This document shows, piece by piece, positions 8,943 through 17,633 of a stretch of DNA of 64,000 nucleotides (within the stretch, counting starts at the first letter, position 1; each line of letters begins with the position of its first letter). The notes beneath the pieces are model-generated. The model was not told the origin of the DNA and did no database searches. It saw nothing but the letters and a program-made list of their open reading frames with translations. The stretch comes from Acidovorax sp. SUPP3334 (lineage in GTDB: Bacteria > Pseudomonadota > Gammaproteobacteria > Burkholderiales > Burkholderiaceae_C). Where the stretch lies: NCBI RefSeq assembly GCF_030159055.1, contig NZ_BQXQ01000002.1, positions 122,784 through 186,783 on the forward strand. The letters are read 5' to 3'. Made by a program: the position numbers and the translations under genes.

Positions 8943-11333
8943 TCATTTTTTCAATCCTGCGCCCCGCACTTCGAGGCTGATCGTATCGAGCACCTGCCCG
9001 CCACCGTCCACCAGTTCCACCCGGTGCCGCCCGGGCCAGGGGAGCCACGCCCACTGCACGCCCCGGCCCTGCACGCGGCCATCGATGCGCCACCGCAGGT
9101 CGGCAAGCCCTTCGGAGGGCGTGGCCGCGAACTGCAGCCGCTGGCGATCGGGCGGAATGTCGGGGTCGAGCGCCACGATGGTGCCGGGCGCGGGCGCCAG
9201 AATGCGGGCGGTGGGGGCCTGCAGGCCGTCGTCAGGGGCGTCGGCGGCAGCGCGGCCCGGGTTTGAGCGGTTTTGCCGTGCTGCCGCCGTCTTTATTGGT
9301 TGCATTGCTACGATATCTATAGCAAAAAGCGGCTGCTGCGTTCCAGCGATGAACCATTCCTGCCGGGCGCTTTCGAGCTGGCGGGTGCCGCCGGGCTCGG
9401 GGCCGAAACGCACGGCAGCCTGCACCATGCCGGCGGGCGGCGCCGGCGGGCTGCTGCGCACGCCAGCGCCTGGTCCGGCGTGGTGCAGCCAGCCCATGAT
9501 CTCGGCCCAGATGGGCGCGGCGCCGCTGGTGCCGCTCACGTCGTGCATGGGTGCGCCGCTGGCGTTGCCCACCCACACGCCGACGGTGTAGCGGCGCGAC
9601 CAGCCCAGCGCCCAGTTGTCGCGCATGTCCTTGCTGGTGCCGGTTTTCACGGCGGTCCAGAAACGGGTGGCCAGCACGCTGTCGGTGCCGAAGGTGCGCG
9701 CGCGCGCGTTGCCGTCGGACAGGATGTCGCCCACCAGGAAGGCGGCGCGTGCATCGATGGCGGGGGTGGCCGATGCTGCGCCCGCGGTTGCCGTCGCGGT
9801 CGCAGAGATCGCGAAGGCCGTGCGCGAAAGCGCACTCGGCGTACGGCCCGCTGCAACGGGCGTCACGGCCACGGGACCGTATCGCCCGCCGTTGGCCAGC
9901 GCGCGGTACGCATTGGTCAGGTGCAGCAGCGGGACCTCGGCGCTTCCGAGCGCCAGGCTGTAGCCGAAATAGTCGCCGCTCTCGCGCAGCGGCAAACCCA
10001 GCGCCCGCAACTGGCGAAAGAAGGCATCGGGCGACACCATCACCAGCGTGCGCACCGCCGGCACGTTGAGCGACGCGGCCAGCGCCGTGCGCGCGGAAAC
10101 CCAGCCCTTGAACTGGCGGTCGTAGTTCTGCGGGATGTACAGGCCACTGGCGGTGGGAATGTGCGCGCTCGAATCTTCGATGAGCGACGCCGCCGTGAGC
10201 CGCTGCTCGCTGAACGCCTGGGCATAAAGAAACGGCTTGAGAGTGGAGCCGGGTTGGCGCAGGGCCAGCACGCCGTCCACTTCGCCCGCCTGGCTGAGCA
10301 GGCCGGAGGAACCGACCCAGGCCAGCACCTCGCCCGTGGCGTTGTCCAGCACCACCACGGCCCCGTCTTCCACGTTGCGCCCGCGCAGCTCGCGCAGGTG
10401 CTGGTGCAGCGTCTGCACCGCGAATCGCTGCAGGGGCGCGCTCACGGTCGATGCGACACGCTCGCGGCGCTGCGGTGGCTCTTCGGCCGGTGTCGTGGCC
10501 GGTGTTGCGGCGGGCGATGGCACCGGCGCGTCCACCTGCCGCAGCAGATAGCGCGCAAAGTGCGGCGCCACGCCATAGGCCCCGTCGAACGCCCGGCGCT
10601 GCAGCGCGGCGGTGGTGAACAGATCGAGCGCGTCGCACGAAGGCACCACGGGCTTTTGCATTTCGCGCAGCACACCGCAGGCACGCTGCGCCACCGCGGC
10701 GGCCCGGGCATTGGGCGCGCGCACCAGCGCCGCGGCGACGGCGGCCTCGCGCTCGTCCAGGCCATGCGCGGCCTTGCCGAACAGCGTGCGCGAAAGCGCG
10801 TCGATGCCCACGATCTCGCCACGGAACGGCACCAGGTTCAGGTACGCCTCCAGCACCTGGTCCTTGCGCCAGCGGCGTTCCAGCACCTGGGCCGCCACGG
10901 TCTGGCCGAGCTTTTGCACCACCGTGCGTCCGCCCGGCCCCTGCCGCCAGTCGCCGTCGAGCAGCCCGGCCAGTTGCATGGTGAGCGTGCTCGCGCCCCG
11001 CGTGCGCTGGTTCCACAGGTTGCCCCAGGCCGCCGCCGAGACCGCCCGCCAGTCCACGCCGCTGTGTTCGTAAAACCGCTTGTCTTCGCTGAGCACCAGC
11101 GCCGTGCGCAGCGCGGGCGACACCTCGGCCAGCGGCACCCATTGGCCGCGCCGCACGGTGGCGTCGGTGCGCAGGCGCTGCAGCACCTCGCCCTCGCGCG
11201 AGAGCACCAAGGTGTCCGACGGGCGATAGTCCGCGCGCACTTCGTTGTAGGTCGGCAAGGCCCAGGCGGCCGGGGCAGCAATGCCCACCAAGGCCAGCGT
11301 GAGGAACGTGCGGCCCGCGGCCATCGCAGCCAT
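8943..11333 (-). CDS. pbpC: penicillin-binding protein 1C (bifunctional transglycosylase/transpeptidase)
   Basis: About 796 residues. An N-terminal anchor (FLTLALVGIAAPAAWA) is followed by the GT51 glycosyltransferase domain with VLSEDKRFYEHSGVDWRA and GASTLTMQLAG, then the transpeptidase with the serine motif GSTLKPFLYA (about 360), SLN (about 415) and KTGTSKDMRDNWALGW. The last ~100 residues (ILAPAPGTIVALDPDIP onward) are the C-terminal BiPBP_C domain typical of PbpC. The start at 11331-11333 puts the anchor right behind the N-terminus; an ATG at 11469-11471 adds 46 residues. A copy of the interspersed repeat lies in frame at about residues 671-689, just before BiPBP_C. PbpC is usually beside alpha-2-macroglobulin; here that gene is 6.8 kb away. 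Confidence 0.95.
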   Translation of the reverse strand: MAAMAAGRTFLTLALVGIAAPAAWALPTYNEVRADYRPSDTLVLSREGEVLQRLRTDATVRRGQWVPLAEVSPALRTALVLSEDKRFYEHSGVDWRAVSAAAWGNLWNQRTRGASTLTMQLAGLLDGDWRQGPGGRTVVQKLGQTVAAQVLERRWRKDQVLEAYLNLVPFRGEIVGIDALSRTLFGKAAHGLDEREAAVAAALVRAPNARAAAVAQRACGVLREMQKPVVPSCDALDLFTTAALQRRAFDGAYGVAPHFARYLLRQVDAPVPSPAATPATTPAEEPPQRRERVASTVSAPLQRFAVQTLHQHLRELRGRNVEDGAVVVLDNATGEVLAWVGSSGLLSQAGEVDGVLALRQPGSTLKPFLYAQAFSEQRLTAASLIEDSSAHIPTASGLYIPQNYDRQFKGWVSARTALAASLNVPAVRTLVMVSPDAFFRQLRALGLPLRESGDYFGYSLALGSAEVPLLHLTNAYRALANGGRYGPVAVTPVAAGRTPSALSRTAFAISATATATAGAASATPAIDARAAFLVGDILSDGNARARTFGTDSVLATRFWTAVKTGTSKDMRDNWALGWSRRYTVGVWVGNASGAPMHDVSGTSGAAPIWAEIMGWLHHAGPGAGVRSSPPAPPAGMVQAAVRFGPEPGGTRQLESARQEWFIAGTQQPLFAIDIVAMQPIKTAAARQNRSNPGRAAADAPDDGLQAPTARILAPAPGTIVALDPDIPPDRQRLQFAATPSEGLADLRWRIDGRVQGRGVQWAWLPWPGRHRVELVDGGGQVLDTISLEVRGAGLKK
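9269..9323 (-). repeat. interspersed palindromic repeat, copy B, inside pbpC
   Basis: On the coding strand: palindrome GCTATAGATATCGTAGC (9307-9323), then GC-rich GACGGCGGCAGCACGG and a CAAAACC end. It encodes IVAMQPIKTAAARQNRS-type sequence in the linker between the transpeptidase and the BiPBP_C domain, where PbpC proteins normally run on directly. The frame stays open. Confidence 0.55.
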
Positions 11334-11840
11334 CGCGGTTTTTTCACGGCGGCCGGTGGCGGGACCGGCGTCGCAGAAAGAGAAAGGCACGCTTCGCCGC
11401 GGGGCGTGGCGGCGCAAGGTGGCGATGCCGCGCACGACCGCGAAAGTTACCGCGAGAAAGTCCAGGGCCATGGGAAGAAGGGGTGGGTCGAAATCGAAGA
11501 GAGCAAAGCCCGGCCGACAGGCCGGCCGCGACCGTGGATTGTCGCCTCCTCTCGTGACCGCCCCTCGCCCCGGCTTTGCACCGGGGGCCGTCCGCACCCT
11601 GAATCGCGGACGCAGGGCGGGCCCTTCCGATTCTCGCGCAGGCGCTACCGCATGCCGCTCAAGGACCTGCACGGGCCCTGGGGACTTTCGCCGATCGAGC
11701 CGTGCCCTCGTGTAACCCTTGGCACAACGCCACTTCGCTCCGGCATTGGTCACGGAGCCAGCCGCTGGATTGATACGCGGCGGCGGTGCAGGCCACGCCC
11801 GGTGGCCTGCACCGCCGCCCGCTGGGCGCCGAGAACAGCG
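11334..11840. other. 507-bp stretch between pbpC and the SnoaL-like gene
   Basis: No convincing gene. The part nearest pbpC (11334-11471) could be an N-terminal extension of that protein. The rest holds a GC-rich spacer with short CCGGCC/GGCCGG repeats and, at 11779-11819, a strong hairpin annotated separately. The long plus-strand frame across it is the antisense shadow of pbpC. Confidence 0.5.
11779..11819 (-). terminator. long GC-rich hairpin after the SnoaL-like gene
   Basis: Two perfectly complementary 18-nt arms (11779-11796 and 11802-11819) around a 5-nt loop, starting about 22 bp beyond the stop of the leftward SnoaL-like gene. No T-run follows on the minus strand, so it is not a textbook intrinsic terminator, but the stability suggests termination or 3'-end protection. 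Confidence 0.5.
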
Positions 11841-12329
11841 TCAGTTCTTGGTGGCCGCGTCCCAGTGTTCGGCGATCTTGCCGTTTTCGATGCGGAACAT
11901 GTCGAACCAGGTGGTCGTGTATTTCTTGGTCGGGTCTTGCGGGTCCGTCATCTCGCGCACGAAGCTCAGGATCACCTTGTCGCCCTCCGCGGTGATGGCA
12001 ACCAGCCGCGCCTTCACGCGTGGTTCGATCGGCTGGGGTGACACGAATTGCGAGAAAAATTCGATGAAGGCCGCACGGCCCGTCGCCACCGTGGGGTTGT
12101 GCTGAATGTAGTCTTCGGCCATGTATCTGGGTGCCAGATCCATGTGGCCCGCCTCGAACACCTCGCGCCAGAAGTCATAGACCAACCGCTTGTTCCAGGC
12201 CAGCCGCCAGTCATAGCTTTTGAGCAATTGCTCGTGGTCCGGCTGCTCCACCACGGGCACCTGTGCGTGGGCTGCCACCGGCAGGATGACCGCTATTGCA
12301 AGAACGCATTGCGCGAACAGTTTCTTCAT
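11841..12329 (-). CDS. exported SnoaL-like / NTF2-fold protein
   Basis: A 162-residue protein with a clear signal peptide (MKKLFAQCVLAIAVILPVAA, cut after AHA). The mature part has the SnoaL layout: FWREVFEAGHMDLAPRYM, the EDYIQHNP motif, GRAAFIEFFSQF, a central VKARLVAITAEGDKVILSF strand pair and WFDMFRIENGKIAEHWDA at the end. The ATG at 12327-12329 has AAAGGGG upstream. Family members include polyketide cyclases and many uncharacterised periplasmic proteins that bind small hydrophobic molecules; substrate unknown. No operon partner. Confidence 0.82.
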   Translation of the reverse strand: MKKLFAQCVLAIAVILPVAAHAQVPVVEQPDHEQLLKSYDWRLAWNKRLVYDFWREVFEAGHMDLAPRYMAEDYIQHNPTVATGRAAFIEFFSQFVSPQPIEPRVKARLVAITAEGDKVILSFVREMTDPQDPTKKYTTTWFDMFRIENGKIAEHWDAATKN

Positions 12330-12543
12330 GAAAACCCCTTTTTGAAATCGATGAACACCGGGCCAGTTATAGCGCTGGCCAACATCGATCGGGGAGGCGC
12401 ATCGATCTTTATGGTGAGCCGATGTTTCAATCCTCAAATTTGCTCAACACACGGTAGAAACGGGCATTCGCGGGCTATAAGTCTGCCCGGCGCAGGCCAC
12501 CGGGCCGGCGGCCCGGCAGCGTTGAATCCGCGACAGCAATGGG

Positions 12544-12885
12544 TCAGGACTCGATTTCGGGCAGGCGCTGGCGGGGCCTTCGGGGCGTGGCAGCGCGGCG
12601 CCAGGCGCGCAGCACATGGCGGGCCGCGCGAGCCAATGCACCATCGAGCGCCGCTCGCCAATCCTTGGCCACCGCCGACACCACCACCGGCCCCGCGCCC
12701 GCCATGCGCAACTCGATCTGGCATCGCTTGTCTATGCCGCCCCGAGGGCCATTCACATCGACCAGATGGATGTCGGCACGGGGCACCTGTTCGCTCAGCC
12801 GGCGCAACACGAATCGCACCCGGCGATCAACGGTTTCGCGCATCAAGGCAGCTTCGGGATGGCGGGATTTGAGAAAGATCTGCAT
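12544..12885 (-). CDS. HPF/RaiA family ribosome-associated protein-like
   Basis: A 113-residue protein starting MQIFLKSRHPEAALMRETVDRR, with AGGAGA just upstream of the ATG at 12883-12885. The central ADIHLVDVNGPRGGIDKRCQIELRM and VVVSAVAKDWRAALDGALARAARHVLRAW segments fit the beta-alpha-beta-beta-alpha fold of RaiA/HPF proteins, which bind the decoding site of resting ribosomes. It lacks the long C-terminal dimerisation domain, so it would be a short form. Similarity is judged by eye and is moderate; a role in ribosome hibernation is inferred. Confidence 0.75.
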   Translation of the reverse strand: MQIFLKSRHPEAALMRETVDRRVRFVLRRLSEQVPRADIHLVDVNGPRGGIDKRCQIELRMAGAGPVVVSAVAKDWRAALDGALARAARHVLRAWRRAATPRRPRQRLPEIES

Positions 12886-13104
12886 CAACGTTCTCCTGGG
12901 TTGGAGCCTGCACCTTAGCCCGTGCCATCCGCATGGCACAGCAGGTTTTCTCTGCGCAGGGCATCTTGTAAAACCTGCTGCTTACGACACCGGCCGAAAC
13001 GATGAAGGTTCGGCCGATACGATGCAGCACTCAGAAAAAAACTGCTTCTGATATTGCCAACGTGGCCGCACATTCGAGGCTCGACCACAAAAGGAATGCA
13101 CCCC

Positions 13105-13284
13105 ATGAAAACACTGTCTTCTCTTGCTGCGGCTCTGCTGGCTTCGCTGCGCGACAGCGCACGGCAGCTGCGGTGGACCGCGACGCAGGCCAGCCAGGCA
13201 TTGCGTTCACCCGCCCTGGTGCCTGTGCGGATCGACTCCATGCGCCGCGAGCGGCCAGGGCGCCAATACCGGCATCGAGACTGA
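13105..13284 (+). CDS. short hypothetical protein
   Basis: A 59-residue frame, MKTLSSLAAALLASLRDSAR at the start, ending in an Arg-rich tail (RRERPGRQYRHRD). AAGGA lies 9 nt upstream of the ATG. An amphipathic or weakly hydrophobic N-terminal helix is the only feature. It precedes the TerB-like gene by 49 bp on the same strand and might be cotranscribed with it. No family recognised; existence rests on the ribosome site and spacing. Confidence 0.4.
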   Translation: MKTLSSLAAALLASLRDSARQLRWTATQASQALRSPALVPVRIDSMRRERPGRQYRHRD

Positions 13285-13333
13285 ACCCGTCAATCAAACC
13301 CAGACGAACCCACACGCCAACGAAAGAAACAAG

Positions 13334-13738
13334 ATGCGCAGCTACCCCACCAACAGCCCGGAAGCAGCGGCCCGGATCGTCGCCCTGCTGCTGATCTCGG
13401 ACGGCCACGTGAGCCGCTCCGAAATGGAGGCCCTCGAAGGGCTGGATGTCGAACAGGGGCTCGGCCTGGCGCCCGGTGATTTCGCCGGTGTGCTGCACGC
13501 GCTCTGCGAAGACCTGCTGATGGGAGCGCGTGAGCGCCGCTTGCTGACCGGCAGCATCGACCAGGCAACCTTGTCGGCTCTGTTGGCAGAGGTGACCGAC
13601 CCGCAGTTGCAGAACCGGGTGCTGCACTTCGCCGATACCGCCGCAACGGCAGACCGCCATGTGGCCGCGGCGGAGGCGTGGATCATGGCGTCGGCACTGA
13701 AGCAATGGCGGGCGGGCGACTTGCCGACGCAGCACTGA
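13334..13738 (+). CDS. TerB-like helical protein
   Basis: A 134-residue, all-helical protein without a signal peptide. AARIVALLLISDGHVSRSEMEALEGL resembles the acidic helix-loop-helix of TerB-domain proteins, with the HALCEDLL helix and a C-terminal HVAAAEAWIMASAL helix. TerB domains bind metals and occur in tellurite and stress gene sets, but no ter genes are nearby, so tellurite resistance should not be assumed. It converges on nhaR with about 110 bp between stops. Confidence in the fold is moderate, in any function low. Confidence 0.6.
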   Translation: MRSYPTNSPEAAARIVALLLISDGHVSRSEMEALEGLDVEQGLGLAPGDFAGVLHALCEDLLMGARERRLLTGSIDQATLSALLAEVTDPQLQNRVLHFADTAATADRHVAAAEAWIMASALKQWRAGDLPTQH

Positions 13739-13849
13739 GGCGCCGCGCTGGCCAGCGTTGCTGACCGCGCCAGCCAGCAAAGACACGCAGGGCCATTGGC
13801 GCCCTTTGCGGTCGGCCAGGGGCATTGCGCCCCGCCCTGTCCCACGACG

Positions 13850-14746
13850 CTAAGCAGCGCTTCGACCCCCATGCGCCGAAGCCACCAGTTGCCGCACCAG
13901 CGGATGGTGCTGCCCTCGGCGCGACCAGATGGCATGCACCTCCTCGCTGATGTCAGGGCAGTCGCCCAGCAGGCGCAGGCCACGCACCAGGCCGACATCC
14001 TGCGCGCCCAATTGGCTGACGGGAAACACCCCGAGCCCGCGGGCCGCGAACACGGCGAGCAGCGCGCTGTCTTCGAACTCGCCCACGATCCGGGGGCGCA
14101 CGCCGATGTCCTGGAACCAGTGGTCCAGCGTGGACCGCAAGGGAGAATGAAAAGTCGGCAGCAGCACGGGAAGCTCCTGCAGCGACTCCGGAAAACGGTC
14201 GCGCGCGGGCTTTCGGACGAGCGAAGCCGGGCCATACCACTGCAGCGGGGATCGTGCGATCCGTTCGCTGGTCAGGCGCTGGTTCGGGTTGCGCGGCGCG
14301 GCCTGCCCGGCCAGCACCACATCGAGTTGGTGCAGGGCCAACTCCGACAGCAGTTGGTCGAATTCGCCCTCGTGGCACACGAGGCGAAGGTGGGGCGTCG
14401 CCAGCACCGGCTCCAGCAAGGCATGCGCCGCCAACTTGGAGATGCCGTCGGACAGCCCCACCGTCAGCCGCGCCACCTTGGCATTGGCGGCCTCCCGCAC
14501 TTCTTCGGCGATGCCCTGCCCCAACTGGAAAATCTCTTCCGCCCGTGCATACGCCGCCTGGCCTGCTTCGGTCAGCACCATGCCCCGCCCCGATGGCTTG
14601 AGCAGCTGGTGCCCCAGCGCCTTTTCCAGATCGCGCACCTGCGCGCTGATGGTCTGCACCGCCATCTCCAGACGATCCGCAGCACGGGCGAATCCACCCT
14701 CCTTCGTCACCATCCAGAAATAGTAGAGATGCCGATAGTTCAACAT
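13850..14746 (-). CDS. nhaR: LysR family regulator, NhaR type
   Basis: A 298-residue transcription factor. The N-terminus MLNYRHLYYFWMVTKEGGFA and the helix-turn-helix around AVQTISAQVRDLEKALGHQL match NhaR, which activates the sodium/proton antiporter gene nhaA in enterics; the recognition helix VQTISAQVRDLE is specific to this group. The effector domain follows from about residue 90. No nhaA is next to it here; the divergent neighbour is a small membrane protein. A dyad CCGAA-N7-TTCGG sits 22 bp upstream of the start and may be its own site. The ligand and target are open. Confidence 0.85.
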   Translation of the reverse strand: MLNYRHLYYFWMVTKEGGFARAADRLEMAVQTISAQVRDLEKALGHQLLKPSGRGMVLTEAGQAAYARAEEIFQLGQGIAEEVREAANAKVARLTVGLSDGISKLAAHALLEPVLATPHLRLVCHEGEFDQLLSELALHQLDVVLAGQAAPRNPNQRLTSERIARSPLQWYGPASLVRKPARDRFPESLQELPVLLPTFHSPLRSTLDHWFQDIGVRPRIVGEFEDSALLAVFAARGLGVFPVSQLGAQDVGLVRGLRLLGDCPDISEEVHAIWSRRGQHHPLVRQLVASAHGGRSAA

Positions 14747-14767
14747 GCCATGTCCCGTTCGATAAAA

Positions 14768-14784
14768 CCGAATACTAAGTTCGG
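14768..14784. promoter_or_regulatory. LysR-type dyad in the nhaR divergent promoter
   Basis: CCGAA (14768-14772), 7-nt spacer, TTCGG (14780-14784), with the T-N11-A character of LysR sites, between the divergent nhaR and small membrane-protein genes. Candidate autoregulatory site only. Confidence 0.4.
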
Positions 14785-14853
14785 CCCAACCTGGTGTCCA
14801 TCAAGGGCTGCCTTGACCATACTGGACTGGTTATTTTTGAAAGGATGACTTCG

Positions 14854-15270
14854 ATGTTCTACGCAATCAGTTGGTTTCTGTCGTTCATGGTGCTGGGCTT
14901 GTGGTCGCTGACCTGCTGGGGCCTGCATGCGTTGACGGTCTGGGCCGTGACCAGTGCAGGCACCATGACAAGCGGCGCTTCGGCCGCAGCCGCGAACGTG
15001 GCCCTGGTGCCCGAGTGGATCAGGGGCTGGATACCGCCGGACCTCGCCCGGGAGTTCGGCACCATGATCGCCTCCACCGGCCCGATCGTTCAGGGAGCGC
15101 TCGACGCCATGCCGGCACTGGCCGGAACCGCCACGGTGCTGGCCTGGGCCATCTGGGGGCTGGGCGCGCTGATCATCCTGGCGCTGGCCATCGGCGCCCA
15201 TCTGTTGATCGCATTCTTCCAGCGCCGGCGCACCGAGTCTGGCCTGCCCCCTGCGGCGCCCGTCCGATAA
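14854..15270 (+). CDS. small membrane protein, function unknown
   Basis: A 138-residue protein with two clear transmembrane regions: FYAISWFLSFMVLGLWSLTCWG at the N-terminus and WAIWGLGALIILALAIGAHLLIAFF near the C-terminus, separated by a mostly non-charged loop, and ending in a basic tail (QRRRTES). The ATG at 14854 has AAGGA 8 nt upstream; an in-frame ATG at 14845 would overlap that site. It is divergent from nhaR and could be its target. No family recognised. Confidence 0.7.
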   Translation: MFYAISWFLSFMVLGLWSLTCWGLHALTVWAVTSAGTMTSGASAAAANVALVPEWIRGWIPPDLAREFGTMIASTGPIVQGALDAMPALAGTATVLAWAIWGLGALIILALAIGAHLLIAFFQRRRTESGLPPAAPVR

Positions 15271-15301
15271 CGTGGCATCGCCGAATGCGGCGTTGATCGA
15301 C

Positions 15302-15332
15302 CCGGCCCTGGCCGCCTTGCGCCCAGGGCCGG
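15302..15332. terminator. bidirectional hairpin between convergent genes
   Basis: CCGGCCCTGG (15302-15311) and CCAGGGCCGG (15323-15332) form a perfect 10-bp stem between the stops of the small membrane protein and the TRAP receptor gene, placed to end transcription from both sides. No T-run. Confidence 0.55.
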
Positions 15333-15339
15333 TGGTCGC

Positions 15340-16320
15340 TCACTGGTTGGAGATGATGGTGAGCAGATCGCCCCGCACTTCGGGGTTGTCCGTGTATTTC
15401 TTGTACAGCGGCGCCATGCGGCGCACATAGGGGGAGAAGTCGGACACGGTGAAGAACTGCACGCCTTCCTTCGCGACATTGGCCCGGGCCGAGACCACGC
15501 GCTTTTCCCACAGGCTGCGCATCAGCACCGCCGATGCCTTGCCCGCTTTTTGAAACGCTTGCTTGTCCTCCGCGCTCAGCTGGTTCCACAGCTTGGTGGA
15601 CACGACCAGGGCCTCTGGCGAGATCATGTGCTGGTCCAGCAGCATGTACTTGGCGACCTTGTAGTGGCCGGTGGACTCGTATGAAACCAGGTTGCCTTCC
15701 GCGCAGTCGATGGTGCCGCTGCGGAAACCTTCCAGCACTTCCTTGTAGGGAAGCACGACGGGCGTGGCGCCCAGCAGCTTGACCATTTCGATGTAGGTGT
15801 CCGACTGCTGCACGCGCACCCGCTGCCCGTTGAGATCTTCGCGCCGCGCGACCGGCTTGTTGGCGCAGTAGAACGATCGGGAGCCGCCGTTGTACCAGCC
15901 CAGCACGACGAAGCCAGAGGCCTTCAGCTTCTCGGAAAGGCGGTCGCCCATGCTGCCATCGAGGTAGCGGAACATGTGCGGGGCGTCGGTGAAGAGAAAG
16001 GGCAGATTGAAGGCCTGCAGGCCCGGCGCAGCCTCGGCGAGCGGCCCCAGGTTGAACTCCGCCACGTCGATCTCGCCGGCCTTGAGCATGGTCACCGCCT
16101 TGGCCTGGTCGCCCAGCACGGCATCGGAAAACAGCTTGATGGCATAGCGGCCCTTGGTGGATGCCTCGACTTCGCTGATGAAGCTTTTCATGGCCTCGGT
16201 GACCGGATAGCCGTCCGGGTGGGTGTCCCAGGCCCGGAGCGGAGTCTGCGCCCACGAAGGGGCTGCCGCGCCCATCGCCATCACCACCGATGCAAGCACC
16301 GGACAAATCATCTTGCGCAT
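15340..16320 (-). CDS. TRAP transporter periplasmic receptor (DctP family)
   Basis: A 326-residue exported solute receptor. The signal peptide is MRKMICPVLASVVMAMGAAAPSWAQ. Family marks include the PLRAWDTHPDGYPVTEAMKSF start, the central GWYNGGSRSFYCANKP region and VRVQQSDTYIEMVKLLGATP with the conserved Arg that binds the substrate carboxylate. The start at 16318-16320 has GGGGAGAG upstream. No DctQ/DctM membrane genes flank it, so it is an orphan that must share a permease or serve as a sensor. Ligands of the family are mostly organic acids. Confidence 0.88.
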   Translation of the reverse strand: MRKMICPVLASVVMAMGAAAPSWAQTPLRAWDTHPDGYPVTEAMKSFISEVEASTKGRYAIKLFSDAVLGDQAKAVTMLKAGEIDVAEFNLGPLAEAAPGLQAFNLPFLFTDAPHMFRYLDGSMGDRLSEKLKASGFVVLGWYNGGSRSFYCANKPVARREDLNGQRVRVQQSDTYIEMVKLLGATPVVLPYKEVLEGFRSGTIDCAEGNLVSYESTGHYKVAKYMLLDQHMISPEALVVSTKLWNQLSAEDKQAFQKAGKASAVLMRSLWEKRVVSARANVAKEGVQFFTVSDFSPYVRRMAPLYKKYTDNPEVRGDLLTIISNQ

Positions 16321-16561
16321 CCGCTCTCCCCACAGTGTTTGAAAAATTCTGGTCCATCGCCCCTGCTCCGTGCGGTAAATGCCGCGCGGGTGCGGTGGCT
16401 TGGCCTGCGCATTCTCCGAGGGGTGCTCAACCGTAGCAAGTGCTTCGCGCAAGCGATGCGACGGCAAAACCACAGCACGCCGTCGGCCCCGATTGGCGGT
16501 CGGCACGGGATGTGATAGCCAGGACAGCATCCCCTCGCACGGAGGGTTAGCCCTGTTCGCG

Positions 16562-17098
16562 CTAGAAGGCGGCGGCATAGAGTTTCACTGCAAGCTCCAA
16601 CTCTTTCGCTTTCGCGTCCATCGCTGCGAGCACTTCTTGCATGTTGCGCGATTTGCCGGCGTAGAACCAATCGATCGTGAAGCGAAGCGTCGAGCCCAGT
16701 TGTTTTTGATCGCCAATCATTGGAGGGAGACCCATCGAGCGAATTTGCATGGTCTCTCCCCCGCGCGATTGGTCCCGTACCCACCACGAAAGAAACTCCA
16801 GGGCCTTCAGTCCCGTCTCATTTCTTTCTATCCGAAAGTGGATGGAAAGAAGCTGTTCGTCTAAAAGCGCACCTTTGGAGCGGCGAAGCGCGGCGATCGG
16901 CAGGTCCGCAGATGCACCGGGCAGCGAAAAATCCGACACCTTCACGTCTGGAAGGTAGGTTTTTTCGATTTCGACCTGGGTGGTCCCCTTCACCGATGAG
17001 ACGGCGGACACCAGCCGCGCGACCTCGGGCGGCATTCCTTGCGCTTGGCTGATACCGGTCATAACGATCAATGCCAATGTGGAAATGAGCTTTCGCAT
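16562..17098 (-). CDS. exported hypothetical protein
   Basis: A 178-residue protein with a signal peptide (MRKLISTLALIVMTGISQAQG). The mature part is mixed alpha/beta with EIEKTYLPDVKVSDFSLPGA, LSIHFRIERNETGLKALEFL and a helical C-terminus (MQEVLAAMDAKAKELELAVKLY). No cysteines are seen in the mature chain and no family is recognised. It lies 187 bp after the STY0301-like gene on the same strand, so it could belong to the same candidate effector/immunity group, but the gap makes that uncertain. Confidence 0.7.
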   Translation of the reverse strand: MRKLISTLALIVMTGISQAQGMPPEVARLVSAVSSVKGTTQVEIEKTYLPDVKVSDFSLPGASADLPIAALRRSKGALLDEQLLSIHFRIERNETGLKALEFLSWWVRDQSRGGETMQIRSMGLPPMIGDQKQLGSTLRFTIDWFYAGKSRNMQEVLAAMDAKAKELELAVKLYAAAF

Positions 17099-17285
17099 GA
17101 GTTCTTCATATCGTTCGACGGGACAAGTTCACTTCATCCGAACGGCGGCTCTCCAGGGATTTCTGGCTCGCTGAAACCGGCGATCTTTGCAGCCCATACC
17201 GATCGGCGCACCGCCGAACACTGAAGATTCGTCGTGCCCGCACGAGGCCGGCAAGCCGCTCCGATCACGACCTTCCATTCCGACT

Positions 17286-17633
17286 TCACTGGCAGTTCAG
17301 CGTCAGCGTTTTCTTCGCGTCGATGCGGTAGTCGCAGCGGTCCACCTTTTTCGCCATGGGCACATCGACCGTGCGCCCATCGGCGTAATGGCAGCGCACA
17401 TTCACGGTGCGGCCTGCGGCATAAACGTACCCAACCTGCCAGTAACCCGAGCGCTCCTTTGCGCTGTCGGGCACCAAGGTAGCGAGGTCCTCGACCGGGC
17501 CGTCGAACACGTCCACTTGCCGCAGAGGCTGTGCCGGCTGCGCGGGGCACACCTCGGCCGCCTGAACGGGCAAGCCGCCGCAGCCAGCAGCAGCCGCCAA
17601 CAAAAGCACCAGCAGGGGCTTAGTCGACGACAT
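17286..17633 (-). CDS. STY0301 family exported protein, candidate immunity protein
   Basis: A 115-residue protein starting at the ATG at 17631-17633, inside the end of the upstream BPSL0067 gene (14-nt overlap, translational coupling), with GGAG 9 nt upstream. The N-terminus MSSTKPLLVLLLAAAAGCGG is a signal peptide, possibly a lipoprotein signal with Cys19. The mature domain has two cysteine pairs spaced as in STY0301 proteins: VCPAQPAQP at the start, then VRCHYADGRTVDVP and DRCDYRIDAKKTLTLNC. A longer frame starting upstream has no signal peptide and is rejected. Small disulfide-bonded periplasmic proteins paired with a cell-wall hydrolase suggest immunity; this is inference. Confidence 0.75.
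   Translation of the reverse strand: MSSTKPLLVLLLAAAAGCGGLPVQAAEVCPAQPAQPLRQVDVFDGPVEDLATLVPDSAKERSGYWQVGYVYAAGRTVNVRCHYADGRTVDVPMAKKVDRCDYRIDAKKTLTLNCQ

Noticed and set aside
9273..12041. A 922-codon plus-strand frame
   Set aside because: Antisense to pbpC and the SnoaL-like gene, low-complexity translation, no recognisable family.
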